Shown here one piece after another: positions 54,839 through 62,455 of a stretch of DNA of 64,000 bases (positions are counted from its first letter, which is position 1; every line of letters begins with the position of its first letter). The notes under the pieces were generated by a model. It did no database searches, was not told where the DNA came from, and was given only the letters and a program-made list of their open reading frames with translations. The position numbers were made by a program, and so were the translations under genes. Location of the stretch: positions 1,674,001 through 1,738,000 of the forward strand of contig NZ_CP028426.1 in assembly GCF_003010915.2 (NCBI RefSeq). The letters run 5' to 3'. This DNA comes from Gulosibacter molinativorax. GTDB taxonomy: Bacteria > Actinomycetota > Actinomycetes > Actinomycetales > Microbacteriaceae.

Positions 54839-54973
54839 CTAGTTGCAGGTGCCGTCCGCCGAGCAGCTTGCGACCGTCGACGGGTCGAGCGTGCCGAAAA
54901 TGGAGCCGAGGACGTCGCCAGCGTTGACCAGCGTCACCGGCTCAGTTGCGGTGGTTTCTTGTTCGTTAGTCAT
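54839..54973 (-). CDS. 44-residue Cys-pair peptide, coupled to the DsbA-like gene
   Basis: A 44-residue ORF starting inside the last codons of the DsbA-like gene (overlap ATGACTAA), with a strong ribosome site (AAGGA, 7 nt spacing) in the 3' end of that gene and a hairpin just after its stop. The N-terminal part is acidic and Thr/Glu-rich (MTNEQETTATEPVT), the middle is amphipathic (VLGSIFGTLDPS) and the C-terminus is Ser/Thr/Cys-rich, ending CSADGTCN with two Cys five residues apart. Leader-plus-core form suggests a modified or disulfide-closed peptide. No lanthionine, YcaO or radical-SAM enzyme is recognised nearby. Confidence 0.75.
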   Translation of the reverse strand: MTNEQETTATEPVTLVNAGDVLGSIFGTLDPSTVASCSADGTCN

Positions 54974-55658
54974 TCGTCTTTCCTTCCTCTTCGTTCATGT
55001 TGGCGAGCGTGCGGAGCGCGCTGCGGTAGGCATCGAGCGGCAGTGCGCCCGGCGCGGCGTACTGGTGGTTGAACAGCATGAACGGCACTCCGGTCACCCC
55101 GAGCTGACGGGCGCGGCCGATGTCCTGACGGACGGCTTCCTCGTGCTCGCTCGTCTCCTTGAGTGCGTCGCGAGCCTCCTCATCGGAAAGCCCGACCTTC
55201 GCGGCCTCCGCGACCAGCACATCCTCGTCGAACACGTTGATTTCGCCGGAGAAGTAGCCGCCCTGGAGCGTGCGGAAGAGCTCGTTGCCCTGGCCCTTCG
55301 TCGCCGCAGCCTGCACGAGACGGTGAATCGCGCGGGTGTTCGCCATGGGACGGTCGATCACGTAGGGCATGTCGATCTCGGCCGCGAGACCCTTGATCTG
55401 TTCCTCCATGCCGCGGACTTCGTCCTCGGAGCGACCGATCTTCTTCACGAGGTGCTGGATGTTGTCCTCGGCGCCAGCCATCGCGGGCGCGCTCGGGTCG
55501 AGCTCGAACGAGTGCGCCTGAATCTGCACGACGTCTTCGAGTCCCTCCGCCTTGATCGCTTCCTGGAGTCGAGCTTCGCCAACGTAGCACCACGGGCAGA
55601 CGACGTCCGTCCAGATGTCAACGGTGATCGGGGCGGGAGTGTTTGCCGTTTCGGCCAT
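54966..55658 (-). CDS. DsbA-family (FrnE-like) thiol oxidoreductase
   Basis: A 230-residue thioredoxin-fold DsbA-family protein: active site CPWC (C21, C24) after a first strand (VDIWTDVV), a helical insertion (about 65-170), and the cis-Pro loop GVTGVPFMLFN. It has no signal peptide, so it is probably cytoplasmic, like FrnE proteins of polyketide clusters. The ATG at 55658 is chosen since the fold starts there. It overlaps the next small ORF by 8 nt. Confidence 0.9.
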   Translation of the reverse strand: MAETANTPAPITVDIWTDVVCPWCYVGEARLQEAIKAEGLEDVVQIQAHSFELDPSAPAMAGAEDNIQHLVKKIGRSEDEVRGMEEQIKGLAAEIDMPYVIDRPMANTRAIHRLVQAAATKGQGNELFRTLQGGYFSGEINVFDEDVLVAEAAKVGLSDEEARDALKETSEHEEAVRQDIGRARQLGVTGVPFMLFNHQYAAPGALPLDAYRSALRTLANMNEEEGKTND

Positions 55659-55765
55659 GTTGCCTCGCTTGGTAGGGATGGGAGTCTGCTGAGATCTATT
55701 ACAAATCAACACGCCTCGGCTGAGATTATTCCCGCGTTCGTGCCGGAATGCGTCGCGATGACGGC

Positions 55766-56860
55766 TCACACGGGTTCCTGGATCGTGTCGGGATGCTCGG
55801 GGTCGTAAAGTGCGTTGCTCCAGAACGCGGTGATGAGGTCTTCGTCGCCGAGGTTCTCGATGCTGTGGGCCCACATCGTCGGCATGTCGAGGGCGACCGG
55901 CTCGTCACCGGATACCCCGAAATCGACGACGTAGCTCTCGAAGAGCCGCCGCGTGCGCACGAGTGCCGATCCCCGCAGCACGACGAGCCGTTCGACCTTG
56001 CGCCGGTGGAAATGCTGGCCGCGCACCGCACCGGGAACCGTCGTCGAAACCGAGGTCTGTCCGGTTCCCCCGTGGGCCCGAAGCACTTCGACGTACGAAC
56101 CCCGTGCATCCTCGTTCTTCGTGAGCGAGAGCGGGGCCCAGCCCGGGAACGTGAATGAGCGATAGGTATTAAAGAGGTCGCGATCGAAGGGCGTCAGCAA
56201 CGGCGGAATCTCGCCGCGCCGGTAGACGCTCGACATGGCGCGCAGCCGATCGAGCAGCCCCGAGACCGTTTCGCGCTGTTCGAGATCGTGCTGGCTATCC
56301 GGTGGGATGAAGCCCAGGAGCAACTCGGCGGCATTCTGGGCGTGCAGCAGCGTCAGGTCGCGATCGCGCTGTAGCACGGGTTCGGCACCGACGACGAGCT
56401 GGTGCGCGAACGTCGCAGTCACCGAGTTATAGAACGGTTTGCCGTGTTCCCCGAAGACATTCGGCAAGCGGATGTCGACGAATCCGGCCCCGATCTGCGC
56501 CGCTGCCGTCGCGAGAAGCTCGCCCGCGTGCGCCTTCGCTTCCCCGTAAACGGTGCCGTTACCCGCCTGGATCGAGTTGGCGTAGACCACGGTTCGCGGT
56601 GGATGCGCGGCCGAGGTAATGGCGCTCGCGAGCTGTCGCGCGAAATACGCGTTGCCCTCGCGAATCTCCTCGTCCGTCGAGCGATTCACCCCGGCGAGGT
56701 GGATGCACCGATCAGCTCCCGAAACAGCTCGCGCGGCTGCCTCGTGATCAAACGATCGGCCAAGGATGATCCTTCTCGCGGCGATGTCGCGCTCGCGGAG
56801 CGCGACTCTCGTGTGCCAGCCGAGAAAGCCCTTCGCCCCCGTCAGCGCAATCGTGGCCAT
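55766..56860 (-). CDS. CapF-like NAD-dependent epimerase/reductase with C-terminal cupin
   Basis: A 364-residue bifunctional protein: an extended short-chain dehydrogenase (1-245; TGAKGFLGWH, IHLAGVNRS, catalytic-type VYGEAKAHAGE) and a cupin domain (about 255-364; GQHFHRRKVERLVVLRGS). This is the architecture of CapF/WbjC, which makes UDP-N-acetyl-L-fucosamine precursors for capsule or O-antigen. No other capsule genes are near. The start at 56860 lies 7 bp after a GATAAT (56868-56873 on the minus strand), so the mRNA may be leaderless; an in-frame extension to 57070 crosses the heptamer repeat. Confidence 0.85.
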   Translation of the reverse strand: MATIALTGAKGFLGWHTRVALRERDIAARRIILGRSFDHEAAARAVSGADRCIHLAGVNRSTDEEIREGNAYFARQLASAITSAAHPPRTVVYANSIQAGNGTVYGEAKAHAGELLATAAAQIGAGFVDIRLPNVFGEHGKPFYNSVTATFAHQLVVGAEPVLQRDRDLTLLHAQNAAELLLGFIPPDSQHDLEQRETVSGLLDRLRAMSSVYRRGEIPPLLTPFDRDLFNTYRSFTFPGWAPLSLTKNEDARGSYVEVLRAHGGTGQTSVSTTVPGAVRGQHFHRRKVERLVVLRGSALVRTRRLFESYVVDFGVSGDEPVALDMPTMWAHSIENLGDEDLITAFWSNALYDPEHPDTIQEPV

Positions 56861-56930
56861 GCGGACAATTATCCGCCATGATCCGGGAAAAGTCCCGGTC
56901 AGTTCCTGGGGCTCGGGGGCTCGGTTGGCT

Positions 56931-57028
56931 GGCGGCTGGCGGCTGGCGGCTGGCGGCTGGCGGCTGGCGGCTGGCGGCTGGCGGCTGGCGGCTGGCGGCT
57001 GGCGGCTGGCGGCTGGCGGCTGGCGGCT
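56931..57028. repeat. Heptanucleotide simple repeat, 14 perfect GGCGGCT copies
   Basis: Fourteen perfect tandem copies of GGCGGCT with partial copies at both ends, 70 bp upstream of the CapF-like start. On the minus strand the repeat is in an open frame continuous with capF, and 7 is not a multiple of 3, so copy-number change would shift that frame. Confidence 0.95.
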
Positions 57029-57066
57029 GGTCGACCTTGCTCGAGAGGCGCTCCGAACTCCAAACG

Positions 57067-57840
57067 TCAAGCCTTGCCCAGATTTCGGTTAGAAATTTCA
57101 AGCCGAGCCCGGCATCCGACTTGAAAGCTCAGCCCCAGCCCCATATCCGGCATAAAAATTCAAGCCCAGCCCCACATCCGGCGTAAAAGCTCAGCCCCAG
57201 CCCCATATCCGGCATAAAAATTCAAGCCAAGCCCCACATCCGACCGCAAAATTCAAGTCGAGTCCCGCATCCGGCGTGAAAGTTCAAGCCAAGCCCAGAT
57301 TCCGGCTTGAAAATTGAAGCCAGTCCCCGAATCTGGTTTGAAAATTCAAGCCGGGAAAACTGCGGTTGAAGAATCCTGCCAAATAGTTCTCACCGGGGGT
57401 ATATCCCCTTGCTGGAGACTCCTCGGCATAAATTTTTAAGCCATCAAATGGACGGCTTGAAGATTTAAGCCATGCCCGTCCTCCGGCTTGAAAATTCAAG
57501 CCAGCGCCTCGTATCGGGGTGAGCATTAAAGCCGCAATCGCCTACGGCTCGAGAACTCAGGCCAAGACCGGCAACCGGCTCGACAACTCACGTCATGCCA
57601 CACCTCCGGCCTAGAGCCCGACGCCAAACCCCACAACTTCAAGAGAAACTAAGGCCGTGACTCGCAGCTAGCCCACGAACTCAGGCTGTGACCTGCAGCT
57701 GGCACAAGACCTCAGGCCACGACCTGCAGCCAGGACAAGAACCCAGGCCGTGACCTTCAACCGGCTCAACAACTCAAACTAAACTCTGCAACCAGCACAA
57801 GAGCTCAGACCAAACCCCGCAACCGGCTTGAACTTTAAGA
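57067..57840. repeat. Noncoding array of about 25 degenerate units with a 31-bp period
   Basis: The string TTCAAGCC or a variant (CTCAGCC, TTAAGCC, CTCAGGCC) recurs at about 57067, 57098, 57129, 57160, 57191, 57221, 57251, 57283, 57315, 57346 and, after a degenerate stretch, 57437 to 57811, nearly always 29-32 bp apart. Many units pair with a preceding GGCTTGAA to make a hairpin (perfect at 57485-57502). No gene is visible in this 780-bp stretch. Units are too alike throughout for repeat-spacer structure. Confidence 0.85.
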
Positions 57841-57841
57841 G

Positions 57842-59149
57842 CTAGTACGCGCGCACATTCGAAATTTGCGGGTAGCCGTCGACGATCTCGATGTCGCCGT
57901 ACACGTTGAACTTCGACGTGCGCTCGCTCGGGTTCGGGTTGCTCGAGGTGGAGCTGTCAATCACGCCGATTTCGCCGCGGCTCGAAATGAACGACGTGCT
58001 CGAGAGGCTGTCGAACCCGGAGGGCTGCTGGGTCACGGTCAGGACCTCGAGCTTCGTGTTCCGCGTAATCGACGGGCACTCGTCATCCATATTGCCCGGC
58101 ACCTGGGTGCAGAGGTCGACGCGCTCCTGCACCTGCGCGAGCACCGCATCTTCAAACGCCTGGTTCGGGGATGCGGAAAAGCTTGCCGTCTCGGGGTCGG
58201 CCGAGGGAGCCGTGACGCGCAGCGTCTGGTTGCTGCCGCTCACGGTGAAATACTCGCCTGCATCCGCAGACACCTCGTAGGTGCCCGGGTACAGGTAGAT
58301 CCGCTGAGTGCCGGTCGTCGCATCCACGCCCACCTCGACGTCGCCGACGAGCACGCTCGGCATGCCACTCGTCGAAACCTCGATGGGTGCCACGAGGGGT
58401 GCATCGATGCTCCACGTCTTTTCGGGTGATCCGTCGACGGTCGTTTCGATCAACTCGAGCGCAAACACGTGCTCGAATTGCTCCCCGTCGAGCGACATCG
58501 TCGCGCGAACGCTCGCGGTCCCCTCGCCTTGGTCCACCAACTCGACCGCGACGACGCTCGGCCGCGAAAGGGCGCTCGCCAGCGCATCCACCGCCAGGGC
58601 ATCGCCGCTCGCGAGCGGCGCGCCCGGGTCGACGAAGGCGCCCGCGTTCGTTGCATCTCCGGCCTCGATATACGACAGGTACTCGCGAACCGTTTCGGCG
58701 GGATCGCCCACGACCGGGATTTGGATGCCGCTGCTCTCCGTCGATTGCGGTCCGCGCTGCTGGCTATCAAAGTTGAAAACGGTGTCTGCGGTGGTCTTCG
58801 TGTTATTGATGAGGAAGAAGCCACCGACCACTGCGATGACTAGTGCAATTGCGAGAATGACGACCACCCAGACCCAGGGGCGTCGCTTCCGCGAGGAGTC
58901 CTCCGGCGGGAATTGCTCGGGCGGGAACTGGCCCTGCTGCGGCTCCTCGTGGAACTGCTGATCCTGGAGCTGCTCCTGCTGGAACGGCTGGTCTTGGTAC
59001 GGCCGGTCCTGGAACTGGCCCGCCGGATACTGCTCCTGCTGCGGATCGTGCCGGAACTCCTGGTACTGCTGCCCCGGAACCTGCTGCTCCGGATACGTAT
59101 CACGCCGCGGCGGTTCTTGCTCGGGGTCGCCCCAATTCGTGTTCGTCAT
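57842..59149 (-). CDS. Membrane-anchored surface protein with Gln/Pro-rich cytoplasmic head
   Basis: A 435-residue protein: a Gln/Pro/Glu-rich low-complexity N-terminus (1-85), a basic stop (RKRRPW), one membrane segment (about 90-113), and an extracellular region of beta-rich domains resembling the lipoprotein-like fold of actinobacterial DUF4878-type proteins (DPAETVREYLSYIEAGDA). Two Cys near the C-terminus may form a disulfide. Function unknown. Confidence 0.8.
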   Translation of the reverse strand: MTNTNWGDPEQEPPRRDTYPEQQVPGQQYQEFRHDPQQEQYPAGQFQDRPYQDQPFQQEQLQDQQFHEEPQQGQFPPEQFPPEDSSRKRRPWVWVVVILAIALVIAVVGGFFLINNTKTTADTVFNFDSQQRGPQSTESSGIQIPVVGDPAETVREYLSYIEAGDATNAGAFVDPGAPLASGDALAVDALASALSRPSVVAVELVDQGEGTASVRATMSLDGEQFEHVFALELIETTVDGSPEKTWSIDAPLVAPIEVSTSGMPSVLVGDVEVGVDATTGTQRIYLYPGTYEVSADAGEYFTVSGSNQTLRVTAPSADPETASFSASPNQAFEDAVLAQVQERVDLCTQVPGNMDDECPSITRNTKLEVLTVTQQPSGFDSLSSTSFISSRGEIGVIDSSTSSNPNPSERTSKFNVYGDIEIVDGYPQISNVRAY

Positions 59150-59305
59150 GACGTAACAGCCCTCTACTTATCCTCGAATGCTCGAACCACCGCACCGTTC
59201 AGCACATTACCGGTTGATAGTTCAGCCTGGAGCGGGTGCGGGGTCAGCCTCGAGTCGGAATAGGATGGGGATCCACGGTTTTCGAAGATTGGTAAGGCAA
59301 CAGCA

Positions 59306-59764
59306 GTGGATGCACATCGGAGTGAGAGCGCGGACGTCAAGCTCGAGCGTGAGAACGTCCTACAGGTTTTGCGCGGCGACTGGGTCGCCGCTGTCCGCGG
59401 CATCACCCTCGTTTCGGTCGATGACAATGAGCTCGTAATCGCGCAAGACATCGACCAGAGCGACGTGAATGGCGTGGGCGCGGCCCACAGCGGCGTGCTC
59501 TACACGATCGCCGACACCGCCGCCGGCATTACCGCGAACGCGCTCGAGCCTGGCACCCAGTGGCTCACCGACACCGCGACGATTCACCACCAGGCGCTCG
59601 CGCACCGCGGCGATCGCCTCACCGCGACATCCAAGCTCGTCGCCGACGGCGACGGCACCCGCCGCTTCGAGACGACCCTGCGAAGCTCCGCCGGGGACGT
59701 CATCGCAATCCTCGACTCGGTGCAAGTGCGCATCGAGTCTGAGGATGCTGAGGATCCGGCCTAG
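59306..59764 (+). CDS. PaaI-family hotdog thioesterase
   Basis: A 152-residue single hotdog domain: GVGAAHSGVLYTIADTAAG holds the family HGG-like motif (here HSG) and the acidic residue region, followed by TATIHHQALAHRGDRLTA. It hydrolyses acyl-CoA, type unknown. The GTG start at 59306 is divergent from the surface-protein gene. It ends 4 bp inside the next convergent gene. Confidence 0.85.
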   Translation: MDAHRSESADVKLERENVLQVLRGDWVAAVRGITLVSVDDNELVIAQDIDQSDVNGVGAAHSGVLYTIADTAAGITANALEPGTQWLTDTATIHHQALAHRGDRLTATSKLVADGDGTRRFETTLRSSAGDVIAILDSVQVRIESEDAEDPA

Positions 59765-61212
59765 GAGTTTTCTTCCGTCGGGTCCTGGTCACGGCGTCGC
59801 TGCAAGATGAACGCCGCGGCGCCTGCCCCGAGCAGGAGCACTGCCATGGCAATGGTGCCGAACGGCACCGTGATTCCCGTCGCACCCATCGGCGAGCCCA
59901 GCGCATCCGGACTCGTGGTCGCGAGGATCGGCAGCTTCACCGACACAGGGTCCCAGCCGAGGACCTCTCCCCCGCCGTCGTATACCGCGAGCCGGTGATC
60001 GCCCGCGGCGAGGTCGTCCGGCACCGTGACGAGGATTGTTCCGTTCGCGGCCACGAGGAACTGCCCGAGGTCGCGCGGTGTCGAGAACATGACGACGTTG
60101 ACGTATTCGCCTGCGTGCGCATCCCCGACGGTGACGAGGATGGATTCGCCCGCCGTTGCCTGCGCCGGGGTTTGCGTCTTCCCGCGGTTCTGCGCACTGA
60201 GGTCTTCGGCCACCGGGACCGACATTGCGGGGGTCGTCGCCGCAGGCGTGGGCGTCGACTCCGGAACGAACTTGAACTCCCACGACGAGGTCGCGCCCGT
60301 CGCAATCGTCACGTCCTTCTTTGGCTGCGCTGTGACGACCAAGTCCTCGGTGAGCGGCAGGTTTCCCGCTTCCAGGGTTTTTCCGTCTGCCGCGACATAC
60401 GTGAAGGCATCGGATGCGGGAATCACGACGCTATTGCCATCCTGCGTCGGCGCTGGCGGAGTTTGCGGGACCTTGAGGTTGGCGTCGTAATCGAAGTTCC
60501 ACGACGAAGCGGATTCCCGCTCGGAGTCGAATTCGATCTTCGTGCCGAACTGCCCCGTGGCGATCACCTGCAGCCCCGATTCGGGGATGGCGACATCGCC
60601 AGCCACCTCAACCGAGGCCGAGTCAAGCCGCTCACTGCCGACGTAGAAACCATAGAAGCTCGCGGGCCCCCATTTTGCCTCGACTGACTGACCATCCAGA
60701 GTCTTTGGCGCGGCGAAGTACTGGAGGTCTTCCGCCTCAGGAATCGAGACCGTGTTGCCGGTCTGTACGGGCGCGATCGGCTCGGATTGGCACATTGCGG
60801 CGATGTTGCCCTGGTAGCTCAGGCCGTCTTCCGAGACCCAGATTCGGATACCGCGATCGTCGACCGGCACCGTGAGGGTCTCATCCATGCCCGGCTCGGC
60901 CGCGACCGTCTTGCTCCAGATCACCTGATCCGTCGCCGCGGTGTTGGCGTCGAAGGATGTGGCGGCCACGTCGATCTCCGCGTCGCCAGCCCAGTCATCG
61001 CCGAGGCTGATGTGGAGGGTCGCCTTGCCCTTTCCCGAGGCGTCACACAGTACGTGCGGCGGCATCGCCACCGTGCTGTCCTCGGCCGGGCCCGCGGATG
61101 ATTCGGACGGCGTGGTCGTCGCCGAGGCGGCGAGGCCCCCGGTCGCGATGAGCGCTCCGCCAAGAATTGCGGACAGCAATGTACCAACGAACTTGCGCAC
61201 CGCCACCCCCAA
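59761..61212 (-). CDS. Exported cell-wall or membrane protein with C-terminal anchor
   Basis: A 483-residue exported protein: a signal peptide (about 1-31), repeated beta-domains, each with a Trp/Phe-rich segment (GPASFYGFYVG, ASSWNFDY, SSWEFKF) and a following IPxSxxFxYxA strand, a Thr/Pro linker, an MSCRAMM-like strand region (GESILVTVGDAHAGEYVNV) and a C-terminal membrane helix with an RRR tail. No LPxTG is seen, so it is held by the helix. The start may be TTG 61212, GTG 61206 or GTG 61200. Confidence 0.78.
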   Translation of the reverse strand: MGVAVRKFVGTLLSAILGGALIATGGLAASATTTPSESSAGPAEDSTVAMPPHVLCDASGKGKATLHISLGDDWAGDAEIDVAATSFDANTAATDQVIWSKTVAAEPGMDETLTVPVDDRGIRIWVSEDGLSYQGNIAAMCQSEPIAPVQTGNTVSIPEAEDLQYFAAPKTLDGQSVEAKWGPASFYGFYVGSERLDSASVEVAGDVAIPESGLQVIATGQFGTKIEFDSERESASSWNFDYDANLKVPQTPPAPTQDGNSVVIPASDAFTYVAADGKTLEAGNLPLTEDLVVTAQPKKDVTIATGATSSWEFKFVPESTPTPAATTPAMSVPVAEDLSAQNRGKTQTPAQATAGESILVTVGDAHAGEYVNVVMFSTPRDLGQFLVAANGTILVTVPDDLAAGDHRLAVYDGGGEVLGWDPVSVKLPILATTSPDALGSPMGATGITVPFGTIAMAVLLLGAGAAAFILQRRRDQDPTEENS

Positions 61213-61354
61213 ACCAGGAACTCTATTACCGCTCTTTGCGACAAATCTATCAAGGCGTCGTATACGACCGCACCTTCACTGCGAAGAATGACGCCGAGAC
61301 GTCATATTTTTACTAGTGACTGCAGCCCACGACGATTCGGTCACCGTCGTGGCA

Positions 61355-61705
61355 CTAGGGTCGCTGTGCTCCTGGCATGATCTCGCGCAGTTCGATCCAC
61401 GTGTCGAGCTTCCCGGCGAGCTCCGCGGCGAGCTCGACCGCACGTTCTCGCGAGGGGACTCGCACGGCCCAGAGTCGCGCGGAGGGCTTGCCTTCCGAGT
61501 TGTAGAAGCCTTCGCGGGACTCTCCCCCGGGCCCAATAACGACGGCCTGCTTCTCGGTATCGAGTACTTCGACCCAGTCGAGCTCGGAATTCGAGAAAAG
61601 TCGGTCCTCGAACTCTGCCAGAAACGCGGTCGCCTCCTCGCGCCACTCGGGACTGCGGTCAACCAGCTCAGCTTCGCGAACATGCCATGACATCAGGTAA
61701 CGCAT
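61355..61705 (-). CDS. YCII-related (muconolactone-like) protein
   Basis: A 116-residue alpha-beta barrel protein of the YCII/DGPF-like type (MRYLMSWHV ... GESREGFYNSEGKPSARLWAVRV). ATG 61705 has GAGGAGG upstream. Function unknown. A hairpin (61327-61352) follows its stop. Confidence 0.75.
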   Translation of the reverse strand: MRYLMSWHVREAELVDRSPEWREEATAFLAEFEDRLFSNSELDWVEVLDTEKQAVVIGPGGESREGFYNSEGKPSARLWAVRVPSRERAVELAAELAGKLDTWIELREIMPGAQRP

Positions 61706-62170
61706 TTGGGCCTCCTCGACGCGGTCTGTCCATCGTGCCACTCCTATGCCGGTGGCTCAAGGATGCGGTGGGTCACCTGATCAGCGTGTCTTGCCCCAAG
61801 TTGCGTCCGCGGCTCCCTTTCTGAGGCAACCGTGTGGCTACGGATGCGATCAGTCATGGCGTTGTCGACGCGCGCCAGAGTATTGGCCCGACGAGTCGGG
61901 GTGCTGCCCGCACGAGCCGGGTCGTTGTCGAAGCTCACCAGGGTTTTCGTGACAATCCAGGGTGTCCGGTCACAATGGCTCATCAGCGTCACCCTGGTTC
62001 GCGGACACAGCAACCTGGTTCGCGGACACAACAACCCAGCTCGCGGACGCAACAACCCGACCGCAACCGCAACCGCAACCGCAAGGGTCGTGGATGTGGC
62101 GGTACGGCCGTCCAACTCAACGGTGCGGCAGCCCAGTTCAGCGGTGCGGCAGCCCGGCTCGGCGCCAAGC
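61706..62170. other. No confident gene; three 21-bp repeats and short simple repeats
   Basis: Several frames are open here but none has clear gene features. Direct repeats of 21 bp (core CGCGGACACAACAACC) start near 62000, 62021 and 62042, followed by four AACCGC units and a 21-bp repeat of GTGCGGCAGCCC. One plus-strand frame to 62196 encodes an SRTQQP repeat and an Arg/Asn run; because 21 is a multiple of 3 every frame looks repetitive. A real gene cannot be excluded. Confidence 0.5.
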
Positions 62171-62171
62171 G

Positions 62172-62215
62172 AAAGACCCCGACTTCCGCACCGTAGTGCC
62201 GAAGTCGGGGGCTTT
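62172..62215 (+). terminator. Terminator-like hairpin before the AT-rich right-edge segment
   Basis: A 15-bp stem (AAAGACCCCGACTTC with GAAGTCGGGGGCTTT, one mismatch) and a 14-nt loop, ending in CTTT. Beyond it, 62216-62455 holds no recognisable gene and the base composition falls toward that of the helicase gene. Confidence 0.65.
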
Positions 62216-62455
62216 CAGATTGTGGAGCTACTGGGACTTTATTCTAATCGGGCCGCAAGACAGACGGTGATCGAAGAAATACTGACGTGTGAATGACGCA
62301 GCACTCTTTGTGTCGCGGCTTGCACAGCGCACGCGAGTTGGGATCTAACTACATCGTGAACAGTCCCGCCCGCTGACCATTAAAACCTCGATAGCCCCAA
62401 AGAAGCAAGTGTTTACCGCAAGAACGTGGTGTCGCACTCGACATAGTTAGTTGCT

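Noticed and set aside
57067..57840. CRISPR-like appearance of the regularly spaced repeats
   Set aside because: The whole 31-bp unit is repeated, with no unique spacers between constant repeats, the units are degenerate, and no cas genes are near.
61321..61352. Hairpin CCACGACG/CGTCGTGG as a terminator of the YCII gene
   Set aside because: The position fits, but no T-run follows on the minus strand, so it is mentioned only with the gene.
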